From positions 10,360,946-10,424,945 of the forward strand of contig CM053247.1 in NCBI GenBank assembly GCA_028583405.1: DNA of 64,000 nucleotides, given 5' to 3'. The translations under genes were made by a program, and so were the position numbers. Positions within the stretch are counted from its first letter, which is position 1, and every line of letters starts with the position of its first letter. The notes beneath the pieces are model-generated. The model was given only the letters and a program-made list of their open reading frames with translations, ran no database searches and was not told the origin of the DNA. Below are positions 1 through 11,242 of this stretch, in pieces. Source of the DNA: Pogonophryne albipinna (lineage: Eukaryota > Chordata > Actinopteri > Perciformes > Artedidraconidae).

Positions 1-233
1 ATCAAAGTCACTCCAATAGTGCTCCTTAATTACGCTTTCATCCTCCTTTAACAAAATACTTCACATTCATCCAGTTTGTGACAGTAGTTGTAGCATTTTT
101 GAGACTTTGAAACTTTAATTACCGCTGCTGCGGTCCCCCCCCCCCCTCCTTGTGTGTGTGTGTGGGGGTGGGGGGCAACTTCCAACAGGAGTCATTTGGG
201 GAGGCTCTTGGTAAAAAAGGTTGGGAACCACTG
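1..233. mobile_element. hAT-like element terminus (cut by window edge)
   Basis: The stretch ends with ggttgggaaccactg at 219-233, the reverse complement of the common hAT end CAGTGGTTCCCAACC. The other end is outside the window, so length, target duplication and coding content cannot be judged. It contains a C-run and a short TG run at 136-164. It lies in the fras1 intron downstream of FU7. Confidence 0.5.
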
Positions 234-1697
234 CCCTAAACTATAGGAAAAAGGGAAAGCACCATAGGGTTGCAGAGTTGAGGATAACTCTTTGTGGCTT
301 TGTCGTTACGGGCAACACCATTCACATTACTCATAGTCATTTGATGAATTGCCGTTATATAAAGGATCGATAAACAGAGCCTTAAGTGCATGCTGTGCAC
401 CCAAACATCGCAGTAAAAGTTGACTCTCATTAAGACAGAAATGCAATGCTTCTTTAGGGTATCTGGGTGGCTTCTAATGAGCCAATCAGCAGCGAAGAGG
501 ACCAGGCCAACTAAGCAAACAGAGCCCATTTATTTGGATATCCCAGTGGGGAAACTTAATCTGAGCCCATCATTCTTTCCTGCTGTCTAGGTATTGGTCT
601 GTGTCTGCCTTTTTAATTAGTCAGCCAAAGTATGGAAGAAAGATAACTATTAACAGATTCAATGATGTTTACCACAGATTTGAGCTTTCCTCGAAATGAA
701 CAATACACTTGGATATGCTGTTAGAGCTAGAAGGGGTCGTCCTTCAGAGGGGGTCAGAGACGATAAACCAAGCCGAAGTAATGAATTGGAGATTAGAGCA
801 AATGGATTTTCATTAACAAGGTGGGTCATAGAGTGTGGGGGGGGGGGGGGTAAACAGGAAGAAGAGCCCTGCTCGGCTCTTTTTAGTGGTAAACATGCTA
901 TAGTAGCTATTGTACTTTTACAACCACACATATACAATATTTAGTTTGGTTTTATGGAGACGTTTTGATGTTGTAGCATTACATCTTGCTTTGATGCTTC
1001 ATTTTCTAGTAGTTGTCTACTTGTTGTTCAACAACAAGTCCTCACATAAGACTAAACAGCACATTTGAAGGATAGTTCTTAAGAAAGTACACCTCTACTG
1101 ACCTCTATTTAGCACCAAGCTGTGAAAAGCTTTCACCACTGATACATGAATACATCAAACTCTGTGGTGAACAATAACAGCATTTTAACAGCTGCCTCTC
1201 GGGCTCTGGACCAAATTAAGGTTGTGTAATATTAATGATTTTCATTACACAATAGTCTGGACCTAGGAAGTGGGAATGAGCAGCCTCGGAACAGATCACA
1301 ACGTCAAACTGCTTCTTAAAATAAATGTTGAATAAACAATTAATTTACACTTTCTCTCATTCTACATTAAAACAGTATATGTTTTTTGTTAATTTTCCTG
1401 CTTATTTGAAGAAGAAATTGCAATTTGTTACGGGTGATTACACTGGTGTCTCATAAATTAAAAAAATTCACCATAAATCGCAACCTTTCCTAATTATTTT
1501 TTGGTAGCATTATATTCTCTAGAAATATGAGGAAGCTATTTATCCCATGTGACCCATCCAGCAACGTGTCTAAGTGGTGCAACTGTTGGAAAGGTGTTTG
1601 GGACAAACTGTATTCCTTATGTTATGGAAAATACTTTATATGGATGAGCAAATGTTAGCAACATTTTACAGATTTGGACACCAACAGCTACAAGCTA

Positions 1698-1998
1698 GGG
1701 CTGCTCAATTAATCATATTTTAATCGCAATTACGATTTTGGCTTGCAACGATTATGAAAACAACATAATCAAAATAAAACGATTATTATTATTCCTTTTT
1801 TCTTTTCTTTTTTTGGTTTTTCAGTTGAATTATACGTAAAGTTCAGGGTAATCAACTGTTAAAAACATACTGTTCCATTTTTTTTCTCCAACAAAATGGA
1901 TGTTTTTAAAGTAAATGAATAATCGTTTTTAATAATCGTGATATCAATTATTGACCCAAATAATCAAGATCATGATTTTTGCCATAATCGAGCAGCCC
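1698..1998. mobile_element. MITE with GGGCTGCTC ends
   Basis: A 301-base, AT-rich element with inverted ends gggctgctcaattaatc and ataatcgagcagccc, flanked by TA on both sides (1696-1697 and 1999-2000). The inside repeats the theme AATCG/CGATTA and has no coding potential. The TA flank could be a Tc1/mariner-type target duplication, but two bases are weak proof. Confidence 0.65.
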
Positions 1999-2198
1999 TA
2001 AAGCACACAAAATCAAAGAGAAAAGAGTTCTTAAGGTTTTTATAAAGATGACTGAAAATAACGTCTGTGGTTCACACAAACTTCAGAGATTTTTTCTGTA
2101 TGTTCCGCGACATTAAATACATCAGCAAATACCCCCGTTTGTTAATGTGCAAAGCCTCTATGTGTCTTAAAAAAGTGTGCATGAGTGTGTGCTCTCAC

Positions 2199-2339
2199 CT
2201 TGGTACTGGTTGTCCTGGATAAAGAAGCCTTGTGGGCTGGTGTGGACACAGCGGCCCTCATGCAGGCTGGATGGGGGGGGACAGGATGTGCAGTTGTCTG
2301 CAGATGGCCCAGTACAGAGCCAGCAGGAGGGATGACACT
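2199..2339 (-). CDS. fras1: fras1 exon: furin-like repeat 7, two cysteines missing
   Basis: A 141-base, phase 1-1 exon encoding CHPSCWLCTGPSADNCTSC, then PPPSSLHEGRCVHTSPQGF and FIQDNQYQ. The acceptor is cctttttag and the donor is CAAG|gtgaga. Six FU cysteines are present; the one expected before ProGlnGly is Ser (AGC) and the one expected near the exon end is Tyr (TAC). Each is one base change from a Cys codon. In the related EGFR module these two positions pair with each other (from memory), so a whole disulfide seems to be lost. A sequon NCT lies at the fourth cysteine. A run of eight C in the coding strand (PPP codons) is a slippage risk. The Tc1-like element starts 86 bases upstream of this exon. 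Confidence 0.9.
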
Positions 2340-2425
2340 CTAAAAAGGACACAGAGAAGAAAAGAACACGTAATGCCGGGGCCAGGAACAGAGCATGCTC
2401 GATCCCTTGCTGTGCCTTCCTATTA

Positions 2426-2621
2426 CACTGAACAAAAATATAAATGCAACACTTTTGTTTTGAATGAACTCAAAAATCTAAAACATTTTCTATATACACA
2501 AAATTACCATTTCTCTCAAATATTGTTCACAAATCTGAAAAAATCTGTGATACACTTCTCCTTTGCCGAGATAATCCATCCCACCTCACAGGTGTGGCAT
2601 ATCAAGATGCTGATTAGACAC
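2426..2621 (+). repeat. Left inverted repeat of Tc1-like element
   Basis: It matches the reverse complement of 3737-3950, including the inner part from the tail (AGATAATCCATCCCACCTC) to the outer CACTGAAC. Compared with the right copy it carries two small deletions, one of about 17 bases just inside the outer 36-base block and one of about 5 bases near 2553. Confidence 0.88.
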
Positions 2622-2623
2622 AG

Positions 2624-3628
2624 ATGTCGCAAGTTTTGAGGGAGCGTGCAATTGGCATGCTGACAGCAGGAATGTCCACCAGAGCTGTTGCCCGTGAATT
2701 GAATGTTCATTTCTCTACCATCAGCCGTCTCCAAAGGCGTTTCAGAGAATTTGGCAGTACATCCAACCGGCCTCACAACCGCAGACCACGTGTAACCACA
2801 CCAGCCCAGGACCTCCACATCCAGCATGTTCACCTCCAAGATCGTCTGAGACCAGCCACTCGGACAGCTGCTGCAACAATCGGTTTGCATAACCAAATCA
2901 TTTCTGCACAAACTGTCAGAAACCGTCTCAGGGAAGCTCATCTGCATGCTCGTCATCCTCATCGGGGTCTCGACCTGACTCCGGTTCGTCGTCGTAACCG
3001 ACTTGAGTGGGCAAAAGCTCACATTCGATGGCGTCTGGCACGTTGGAGAGGTGTTCTCTTCACGGATGAATCCCGGTTTTCACTGTTCAGGGCAGATGGC
3101 AGACAGCGTGTGTGGCGTCGTGTGGGTGAGCGGTTTTATGATGTCAATGTTGTGAATCGAGTGGCCCATGGTGGTGGTGGGGTTATGGTATGGGCAGGCG
3201 TATGTTATGGACGACGAACACAGGTGCATTTTATTGATGGCATTGTGAATGCACAGAGATACCGTGACGAGATCCTGAGGCCCATTGTTGTGCCATTCAT
3301 CCACCACCATCACCTCATGTTGCAGCATGATAATGCACGGCCCCATGTTGCATGGATCTGTACACAATTCCTGGAGGCTGAAAACACCCCAGTTCTTACA
3401 TGGCCAGCATACTCACCGGACATGTCACCCATTGAGCATGTTTGGGATGCTCTGGATCGGCGTATACGACAGCGTGTTCCAGTTCCTGCCAATATCCAGC
3501 AACTTGGCACAGCCATTGAAGAGGAGTGGACCAACATTCCACAGGCCACAATCAACAACCTGATCAACTCTATGCGAAGGAGATGTGTTGCACTGCGTGA
3601 GGCAAATGGTGGTCACACCAGATACTGA
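2624..3628 (+). CDS. Tc1-like transposase, DD34E, intact
   Basis: A 334-residue cut-and-paste transposase; usual Tc1 length is about 340. Residues 8-40 form a paired-type helix-turn-helix (GMSTRAVARELNVHFSTISR), then a GRPR-like basic hook HNRRPR at 51-56 and a second DNA-binding region to about 115. A basic PVRRRNRLEWAKAH at 120-133 may serve for nuclear import. The catalytic triad is D148 (LFTDESRF), D236 (QHDNARPH) and E271 (SPDMSPIEHVWD), with 34 residues between the last two. The glycine-rich box AHGGGGVMVWAGV is at 181-193, and the end MRRRCVALREANGGHTRY is typical. No frameshift or internal stop is seen. A run of four histidines (227-230) is normal variation. The start codon was chosen because it begins the known Tc1 N-terminus. 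It is not a fras1 product. Confidence 0.95.
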   Translation: MSQVLRERAIGMLTAGMSTRAVARELNVHFSTISRLQRRFREFGSTSNRPHNRRPRVTTPAQDLHIQHVHLQDRLRPATRTAAATIGLHNQIISAQTVRNRLREAHLHARHPHRGLDLTPVRRRNRLEWAKAHIRWRLARWRGVLFTDESRFSLFRADGRQRVWRRVGERFYDVNVVNRVAHGGGGVMVWAGVCYGRRTQVHFIDGIVNAQRYRDEILRPIVVPFIHHHHLMLQHDNARPHVAWICTQFLEAENTPVLTWPAYSPDMSPIEHVWDALDRRIRQRVPVPANIQQLGTAIEEEWTNIPQATINNLINSMRRRCVALREANGGHTRY

Positions 3629-3658
3629 CTGGTTTTCGGACCCCCCCAGACCCCCCCA

Positions 3659-3664
3659 ATAAAG
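3659..3664 (+). terminator. Poly(A) signal of Tc1-like transposase
   Basis: AATAAA lies 30 bases after the transposase stop, inside the element and before the right inverted repeat. On the plus strand it could end the transposase transcript. Confidence 0.5.
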
Positions 3665-3736
3665 CAAAACTGCACGTTTCAGAGTGGCCTTTTATTGTGG
3701 CCAGCCTAAGGCACACCTGTGCAATAATCATGCTGT

Positions 3737-3950
3737 CTAATCAGCATCTTGATATGCCACACCTGTGAGGTGGGATGGATTATCTCGGCAAAGGAGAAGT
3801 GCTCACTATCACAGATTTTTTCAGATTTGTGAACAATATTTGAGAGAAATGGTTATTTTGTGTATATAGAAAATGTTTTAGATCTTTGAGTTCATCTCAT
3901 GAAAAATGGGAGCAAAAACAAAAGTGTTGCATTTATATTTTTGTTCAGTG
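3737..3950 (-). repeat. Right inverted repeat of Tc1-like element
   Basis: The reverse complement of the left repeat. It begins TAATCAGCATCTTGATATGC and ends TTTTTGTTCAGTG next to the TA duplication. It has a segment of about 17 bases (TGCTCCCATTTTTCATGAG on the reverse strand) that the left end lacks. Confidence 0.88.
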
Positions 3951-4209
3951 TACTTTACTGTCACCATACAAATAACTACATGACAGAACGAGTGAACTGC
4001 CGTTTTCCAAAAAATGTGCTATATTGGTGTACTTTCCTTAACATCCTGGAAATAAAGGAAAAACATATGCAATTTGTCATTTTGTATTATTAGGCGCTCA
4101 GTTAATGGTCAGTGTATGACCCAGTCCCAGGGGCTCTAATCTCAAGGGCCCGCCGTCAAGGATACACAGATCAACCAGGGAAATAACCAAAATGCCATTT
4201 CAATAATAT

Positions 4210-4650
4210 AAAGAGATAATTAAAAAAACTACAAAGAGGCTCAAAATGTTTAGGAAAAGGGATAAAACAACTACAAAGAGACACAAAATGACAATAAAAG
4301 GGGAACAGACCTACAAAGAGGCACAAAACATTCACAAGGAGACAAAGAAAAACTACAAAAGAGACTCAAATTGACCACCAAGATACTCAAAATGAAACCA
4401 CATACAGTAGATAAACAAAACCACTACCAGGAGGTACACAACAACAAAGAACCCCAAACTGACTATAAAAAGGAAAAAAGCAACTACAGAGATAGCAACC
4501 ACAAAGAGACACTGACCCTTACTTCAAAGACACTCAAAATGACTATAAAAAGAAAATAAACAAAATACTAAAGATTGCAAAGACAGCATTAAGAGACACA
4601 CAAGGACCATAAAGGGACACAGAACAACTGCAAGGAAACACAAAAGGACA
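4210..4650. repeat. Degenerate minisatellite (ACAAAGAGACACAAAATG theme)
   Basis: About 440 bases of A-rich, poorly conserved repeats of the form aactacaaagagacacaaaatgac. Many copies have drifted, so no fixed period can be stated. This pattern is common in fish introns. The plus-strand open frame through it (4371-4559) only reflects the repeat. Confidence 0.7.
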
Positions 4651-5569
4651 ACTGTATAGTGAGAAGTCAAACACATGCGTTTGTTTTGAAACATAAACTA
4701 GGAATGTAGCTCTACTGTAGACACTTATTTATACATTAAAACTGAATGAAGGGCCGCCGGTAAGCTGTACATGTATACATTTAAATATAGATGTATAGGC
4801 AATGTATCTGGGTCTGAACTGCAGCCAATTGTCTAAACTATTTTGTTATCCTGCGGCCATTCTGCTGTATCTTGTTTCTCCCCTTCTGGCATTTTTGGTT
4901 CCTGGTCTCAAGAGACTTTTAGTAAGCTCTGGAAGTTTGAAGTAATGTAACACTCAGATAAGGCCGGCAGCCAGCTCCACCAATCAGAAGTCACGCATTA
5001 ACACCCGAGGCAATGCCAGCTCGGAGGGCCCGATCCAAGAGGGCCACCAGCCAGCACACACTTCTGAAATGTACTGTATTGCTTAGCTTGGGCTTTTTAG
5101 TACGCATAAAACTGCTTGTTGGAAACAATTTTAATTATTTTGACCTCTCAGGTAGGGAGGTTAAAGCTACACCAGGTAACTCTCCTCCAAATGATGGCAA
5201 CGATTAACTTGCTATCACTCTGCAATCATGAAAAGCTTCCTCAGTATACTAAACACATCATGTTTTCCAACGTTGGAAAGAGAGCTAGCCACTGAATATT
5301 AGGAGTTATCATTTCACTTTTTTTCCATTCCTTTCCAGTGATCTATCCTGATACAATAATTTAATTTGGACTCAATTTACATATCGACAGGTTTCTGCAA
5401 TTGGCTAAAGTTGTCTTTACATGACCAGCAGAGCTGACGTTGCCGTTGTGATGGAGAGAGCCATGTTACCCGACTATGCGATGATCAAAATATCCGCCAA
5501 GCACTAGGCACAATGTTCAAAATATTTCAACTTTGACGTAGATTGCTGCTGACCTATCATTGCACAACC

Positions 5570-5826
5570 AATCAGATAAAAGGTATATAAATCGCCATCT
5601 AGCAGAGGAGGTAACCATAGAAATGTATTATTAAATTACATGACTAGCTGTTTTCACTGTAAGGCTCAGCCACCACCTCCAAATGAGCAAAAACCAAATA
5701 AGAAACCACCAAATAAAAAATATATAAGACCTTTTTGAACAATTAAGCACGTTAACAGGTCACAATAGTGGCACAAAATACAACTATGAACCTGAAAGTG
5801 AGCATACTGTATGTCCTCTTTAATAG
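5570..5826. repeat. MITE remnant of the TTAA/GGGCCC family
   Basis: It contains CAATCAGATAAA, a TTTTTGAAC..TTAA segment, GGCACAAAATACAACTATGAA and ACCTGAAAGTGAGCAT, ending in CTCTTTAA. The same right-hand block occurs in the copies at 15391-15820 and 22904-23360. The left end has been lost. Confidence 0.55.
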
Positions 5827-6365
5827 TATTAACTTATATTAATGTGTAATGTAAGTCAAACATTCACTGAAAAAGCTTTACAACACACCATTCACCCATC
5901 CACACACACATGCATAGACTGATGGAACAGGCTGTGATGAAAGGTGGAAACCTGCTCATAGGGAGTGAGGAGAGGTTCAATGTTAGGTGCAAGGTTAACA
6001 AACCAGGAGCCTTATGATCACTTAGGACTGCTGTACTTCCTGCTGCCTTTGCTGCAACATTCTGTGCTTTTGCCTTTTTTTACACTTGTCCTCAAATAGT
6101 TTTACCCTTCCCTAACATGCCCCCACACACTTCATCCCCAACACTGTTGCCCTCGAACAGGCCTTTTGTGCTGCATTTGATGTCTGTTTTGGCAGGGGAA
6201 AGACAAACAGCTGAGCGGTGCTGTCCACTCTGGCAGCCTCATACCAAAAGGGTGGCGTTGATGGTGGTGGGACTGAAATAAAAAGGACTGTCACCCACTG
6301 GCCAGTAGCACAAAGTGTGTGTGTGAGTGCATTGCCTGACTTTTAAAGTAGACAGCAAATGCACT

Positions 6366-6470
<105 letters not shown>

Positions 6471-6590
6471 ATAATTACTTGCCTCTGGATTCTTTCAGAG
6501 GGCTGTCAGCTGTATCCGGGTCTTGTGTACACTCTGCATGACAGCCACTGTCAGGAGAAGACTGGTGATTTACCTGAGCCAACACTACAG

Positions 6591-6724
<134 letters not shown>

Positions 6725-8109
6725 TGTTTGTTTGGTTAGGTGTGGTCTAAAGACAAAACATCTGCGGTTGTACATAAGTACATTGTTTGTATTATTACGT
6801 ATATTTGACAGTGAGCATAAGTGTGTAATTGTTTTATGTATATTATCCAGCACATATTTTAAAATACATTGCTGTTTGAGTAGGCCCAGACCCGGCAGAG
6901 GACCTTAATCCATGGGTTGGCATTGCTTTTCACATTTAAGAAATGAAAACCCAAAAGAGGGTGCACATGTTGAGCCTGTTTTTGCCTATTAGAGCGACAT
7001 AGTAACAACATAAGCATGCAGGCTACCCGGACCACTGTAGGGGGCCCAGGAGGATTCAGCCCAGGGATTTGTTTTGATAAACAAGCTGGATTTTTATGTA
7101 TTCTGGCTACTTATTTACATGCAAATAACAGGTCTCAATAATTGAAATATGTAAACGTGTACACTTACCACAAACACGCATGTTTATTTTAAAGATTAAA
7201 TATTAATTGTGATTTAAAAATATTCCGGTTCTGCTATATCTCCTCTGCTGCCTGTGACGTTCAGGGCTGACCGCAGACACACACAGCTTGAGTTCAAAGA
7301 CGTTTATTCTGGCAGGCTACTATGTGACAACTATCTCTCATTCACACACATTACGTTGTTTTTTTTTCATCTCAGCTTACATTTAACATCTGTTTGGGCC
7401 TAAACTTTCTTTTGATATACATTCATGGCCTACACATTGACAATAATAATTTCTCCTTGGGGTCCAACATTTATTTATTTTTTTGTTAAAAATGTTTGTA
7501 CACAGATTAGTTTTGTATTTTCAACTTCAAAACAAATGTTTTTTTGCATTACAAATGATAGATACTTCCAAATTGTCGATCTGTTCACACAAATAATATA
7601 AAGAGAAATCTGCCTCCAGACTCATCTCAGTGTCAGTCCACACAAACAGTCTAAAAATAAATGCCCGCTCAGAGGCGTTTTCAATAGGTTTCATGTCAAA
7701 GTTATTTTATGAGTAAGAGGATAGAGGAAGAAGGATCTTCTTTTATTGCAGCTTGGATATCTAATTTGTTGAGGCTTGAAAGCGCATATTGATTCCTGTA
7801 ATGCCAAAATGTGTGTGTTCAGGCGTTGTCATTACACATTATCGGATGCACGCACTCAGAGAAATCGGATTCATTACATTGTTTTGTGCTGATAGGGTCA
7901 GAATTTGAGGTGGGTGCAGTCCATGAGGTCGTGATTTAGTTTGGGGGGTGTGAGTGCTTCTTAATGCCTTCCACAAATGATCCTCCTGGTGCAATATGGG
8001 GCTGATCATTGCATTAAAGTTCTGAGAGCTACACAGCAGAAACAAAACAAGGGGGTAATATCTCATTCCTCTGGAGTGGCATCACGCGCCGTCTGGAAGC
8101 AGTGATGAT

Positions 8110-8552
8110 CAATAACTAAGCGCATTTACTCAAACTCATACATGTGCAGATTTTAGGTACTTATACTCTACTTGAGTATTTACTTGTCATGCCACTTAAT
8201 ATATTGTACTTTTTACTGAACTACATTTTTGTTACTGGTTTCTTTAATAATAAGGACTTTTGCTTAAGAAACACAAGATTTGTAAAAAGCTGATGTTTTG
8301 TTTCAAATTACAATCTGAACAATAAGACAATCAATCAATTAGCCAATTGAGAACAACTAATTGGCATCTCTGAACATTTAGGTCATATTTTTATTACATT
8401 TTAATGATTGTAATTTTGAGTTTTTTTTTGTATTTTTACAAGTACATTTAGCTGATTATACATACTTACTTTTATTTAAGTGACATGTTCAATGCAGGAC
8501 TTGTACCTGTAACGGAGCAGTTTTACAGTGTGGTATTGGTACTTTTACTTAA
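8110..8552. repeat. Degenerate dispersed repeat (TTTACTTGAGTA type)
   Basis: Multiple TACTTGAGTATTTACTT and GTACTTTTACTTAAA motifs match a very common fish interspersed repeat, here degraded and with no clear ends. It is probably a hAT-derived MITE, but the class is inferred from memory only. Confidence 0.4.
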
Positions 8553-9890
8553 AGGGGCCCTATAATGCTCATTTTTAGGTTTCATATTTGTATGTTGTGC
8601 CTCTAGTAGTGGGACATGCTCTAATGTTCAAAAAGTGCTTTCTTTTTCTCATACTGCCTGTGCTGCAGCTCCTCTTCGGCCCAGAATGCTCTGATTGGTT
8701 AGCTGGCCGGCTCTGTTGTGATTGGTCTATCGCTTATGCGGCTTTCACACCAGCGCTTTTCCCTTTCTAGCTCCGAGCTAGAGCTTTTCTGGTTCAGCTC
8801 CGGTTTCCCTTTTCTGCTCCCCCTCTGTTCACACCGCCCAGCACCCGACTGGTGCTGCCGCTGCTGCGTCATGACGTCACCGTTTACAACGCTGATTTGC
8901 TCCCCAACGGCTTTACGGCGCTCACAACAACAACAACAACAACGGGGAACTGCGTCGGGTCGATGATCGTGTTGCTTAATCACACGAAGCCAGATTAAAT
9001 TAAATAACGACTTCTCCAACCTTATACTTTTCTCCAGAGTGCCGTGGTTCATTGTTTATTAATGTGTTTCTGCGGCATTTACCGCTGCAGTGCTGGCTGC
9101 TCTTCCACGGGAGTTTATTCTCCCGTTAGCTCCCGGTTAGCTCACACTACAGCGGCCGCTCTAAAGTATTCACTGTCCGACTCACACAAGCAGCTGATAA
9201 ATATCCCCAGTTCCCCTTAAGTGAATGTGTGTCAGTCTGAATTGACGCTGTTTGGCATCACAACGTTGTTATGAAAGTTTCTCACCGAAGCTAAACTGAC
9301 TACTTGCTATTGCTATCCTATTGTGGCATACACCGTTTTCTACAGGCACATTTTACCGGCAAATTTTTATTATGATTCTACTTGTGATAGTCGGACACGA
9401 CAACCTGTGCAGCCCATGTATTGATTCCATCCGATAGCTGCTATAATACAAAACAAAACGTCTGCCTGCTCTCCACAATGAACAATAACAGTGAACGGAT
9501 GGTCAAAGTAAGGTACAAATAAATAGAACCACACGCAGCCTGGTTAGTGTTGCCTGACGTTATAAAGTGTGTTTATAAACACTACTGCTTGTAGGCAGGC
9601 ATGACAGTCGACCCATGTTCAGGGGAGGTGGGTTTAGTTTCCTGCACGCCTTGACGTAAGAGAGACGTAAGCGACGCCACCTCTTAGCTCCGAAGCTCTT
9701 GCCTCTAGACCGACAATTTTTTGGAGCTGGAAGTGAACCGGATTCCGGAGCTAAGAGGCGGCGCCGCTGCGGTGTGAACAGGAAAAACCGGCTATTTTCT
9801 GGCTCCAGCTCCGAGCTGAAAACGCGTTGGTGTGAAAGGGGCATGTGAGATGTCCCTCCCCTTAACTTATGAGTCCAATAGGCGCGTTCA
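8553..9890. mobile_element. TTAA/GGGCCC MITE copy split by another MITE
   Basis: The left part (8553-8738) has TTAAAGGGGCCCTATAATGC, then TTTCTCATACTGCCTGTGC and GATTGGTTAGCTGGCCGG, as in the family. The continuation ATGTGAGATGTCCCTCCCC resumes at 9842-9880. Between them lies a 1.1 kb unit with inverted ends (next entry). The right end of the split copy is lost to a further insertion at 9883. Confidence 0.6.
8739..9841. mobile_element. Element with GCTTTCACACCA inverted ends
   Basis: About 1.1 kb with ends CGGCTTTCACACCAGCGC and GCGTTGGTGTGAAAGGGGC. Both ends continue inward with an AGCTCCGAGCT palindrome (8769-8780 and 9807-9818). The short word ATG occurs on both sides and could be a three-base target duplication. 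The inside holds an (AAC)n run at 8926-8943 and no transposase. It appears to have inserted into the older MITE around it. Confidence 0.6.
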
Positions 9891-10448
9891 CACCGGAGTA
9901 CTTTTCTCTGTACTTTTCCCGTTTAGTTCCGTTAGTACCCCTTATGTCGCGTTCACACCAAAAAGAGTACTTAGTGCCGAGAACTGTTACCCCCATTGTT
10001 AGTGCCTGCTAGAGAGGTGGTACTATCCTGGTACCAAAAAAGTACCAATTTCTATTGGCTGGGCGAATTGCAAACCACGCCCCGTAAAACTCTGAAAAGT
10101 GTTGTGAAGCTGCCATTGTATTTGCTGGCATTAGCATTATTAGCATTAGCCCCGTGCACCGGAGAGAGAATAACATGGCAACACAAAAAAAACATGGGAG
10201 CGGTGGAGATGAGGAGGTGTCGGTGTTCTGGCGATTTACTCGGAAGGCTTCAGTAGAAGCTGCTGGGAGTCCCAGCCAGTCAGCCAGTCCCCAACTCCGG
10301 GGACTTCCGGCCGGGGACTTCGGGTGGCAGTATACTCCGTGAAGTTGTTTGCGGCCTGCCAGTAAACCCAAAGCAGAAGAAGACGAAGTGACGTCAGCGG
10401 CTCATTTGCGTAATCTTCCCTCTGGGAACTTATTCCGGTGTGAACGCG
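9883..10448. mobile_element. MITE with CGCGTTCACACCGG ends
   Basis: 566 bases bounded by CGCGTTCACACCGG (9883-9896) and its reverse complement CCGGTGTGAACGCG (10435-10448). A second terminus-like copy, CGCGTTCACACC, lies inside at 9949-9960, next to GTACTTAGTGCC; the same GTACTTAGTGCC word follows the right end. The unit may be compound or nested. Open frames here have no family resemblance. Confidence 0.65.
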
Positions 10449-10742
10449 ATTGGTACTTAGTGCCAGGGTTTCCATTAGCCGGTAATTATCGGTTTTTAGC
10501 TGGTAAAATGTATTAAAAACCGGTAAATTCAAATCCTATCGGGGGGGGAGCGGGGGGGGGGTGAGTAAAACTCCATCTGAAGGAACTTTGGGATTGTAGC
10601 CTTTCAGAACATTTACATGAACACAACCCATATAACAAACTACAGGAAAGGGAAAACACTCAAAAGAATGATAGGGCCTCTTGAAGTAAAGGATATAAAT
10701 ACTTCCTCCCACTATGGCTAAAAGTCAGTCACTTCACTTGCA

Positions 10743-11242
10743 TTAAAGGGGACCTATCATGCAAAATGCACATTTGTACGTCTTTTATACATGAATATGT
10801 GTCCCCGGTGTGTCAGGGAACTCACCACGTGTCAGAAAACACAACCCTCTCTCTTTTCCTCCATACCCAAATCTCTAAAAACGGGGCTGCAACGGAGCTG
10901 ATTCAGACTGATACAGATTTGAAAATAGTCTGACGTCAGTGACGAGGAGCTCCGCCTATATGGCCAACTCTCCACCAATCAGGGGAATGAGAGGTTGCCG
11001 TGGCATGGTAACAGCATGGAAACATGATGCTCGTAACTCGGCCCCCTCCTTTGCAGGGGGGCGTGGTCAGCTGCAGCGCATGCAAAGACAGGGTGGAGGA
11101 GAGCAAAATAGAGCGAAATGAGGCATGGCTAAAATGCATGATCTGTTTGGTATTTTGAAAAAGAAAACTGTATAAATATACCTTATATAGGTATGGCCCT
11201 ACAATATATTATTCAAATATAGCATGATAGGTCTCCTTTAAA
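10743..11242. mobile_element. MITE, TTAA flank, AGGGGACCTATCATGC ends
   Basis: A 500-base element from TTAAAGGGGACCTATCATGC to its near-perfect inverse GCATGATAGGTCTCCTTTAA. TTAA on both sides fits a four-base target duplication of piggyBac type. The left 100 bases match the copy entering the window at 63900-64000. No coding potential. Confidence 0.85.

Larger units (their letters stand above)
2426..3950 (+). mobile_element. Tc1-like DNA transposon, full length
   Basis: A 1,525-base element flanked by TA on each side (2424-2425 and 3951-3952), the Tc1/mariner target duplication. Both ends begin CACTGAACAAAAATATAA and the outer 36 bases are identical between ends. The inverted repeats are long (about 196 bases at 2426-2621 and about 214 at 3737-3950), as in fish IR/DR-type elements. 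The left repeat lacks about 17 bases after the outer block and about 5 bases further in, compared with the right. An open transposase gene lies between. The element sits antisense within a fras1 intron, 86 bases upstream of the FU7 acceptor. Confidence 0.95.

Noticed and set aside
2516..3022. 168-codon minus-strand ORF overlapping the Tc1-like element
   Set aside because: It is the antisense shadow of the transposase and its inverted repeat.
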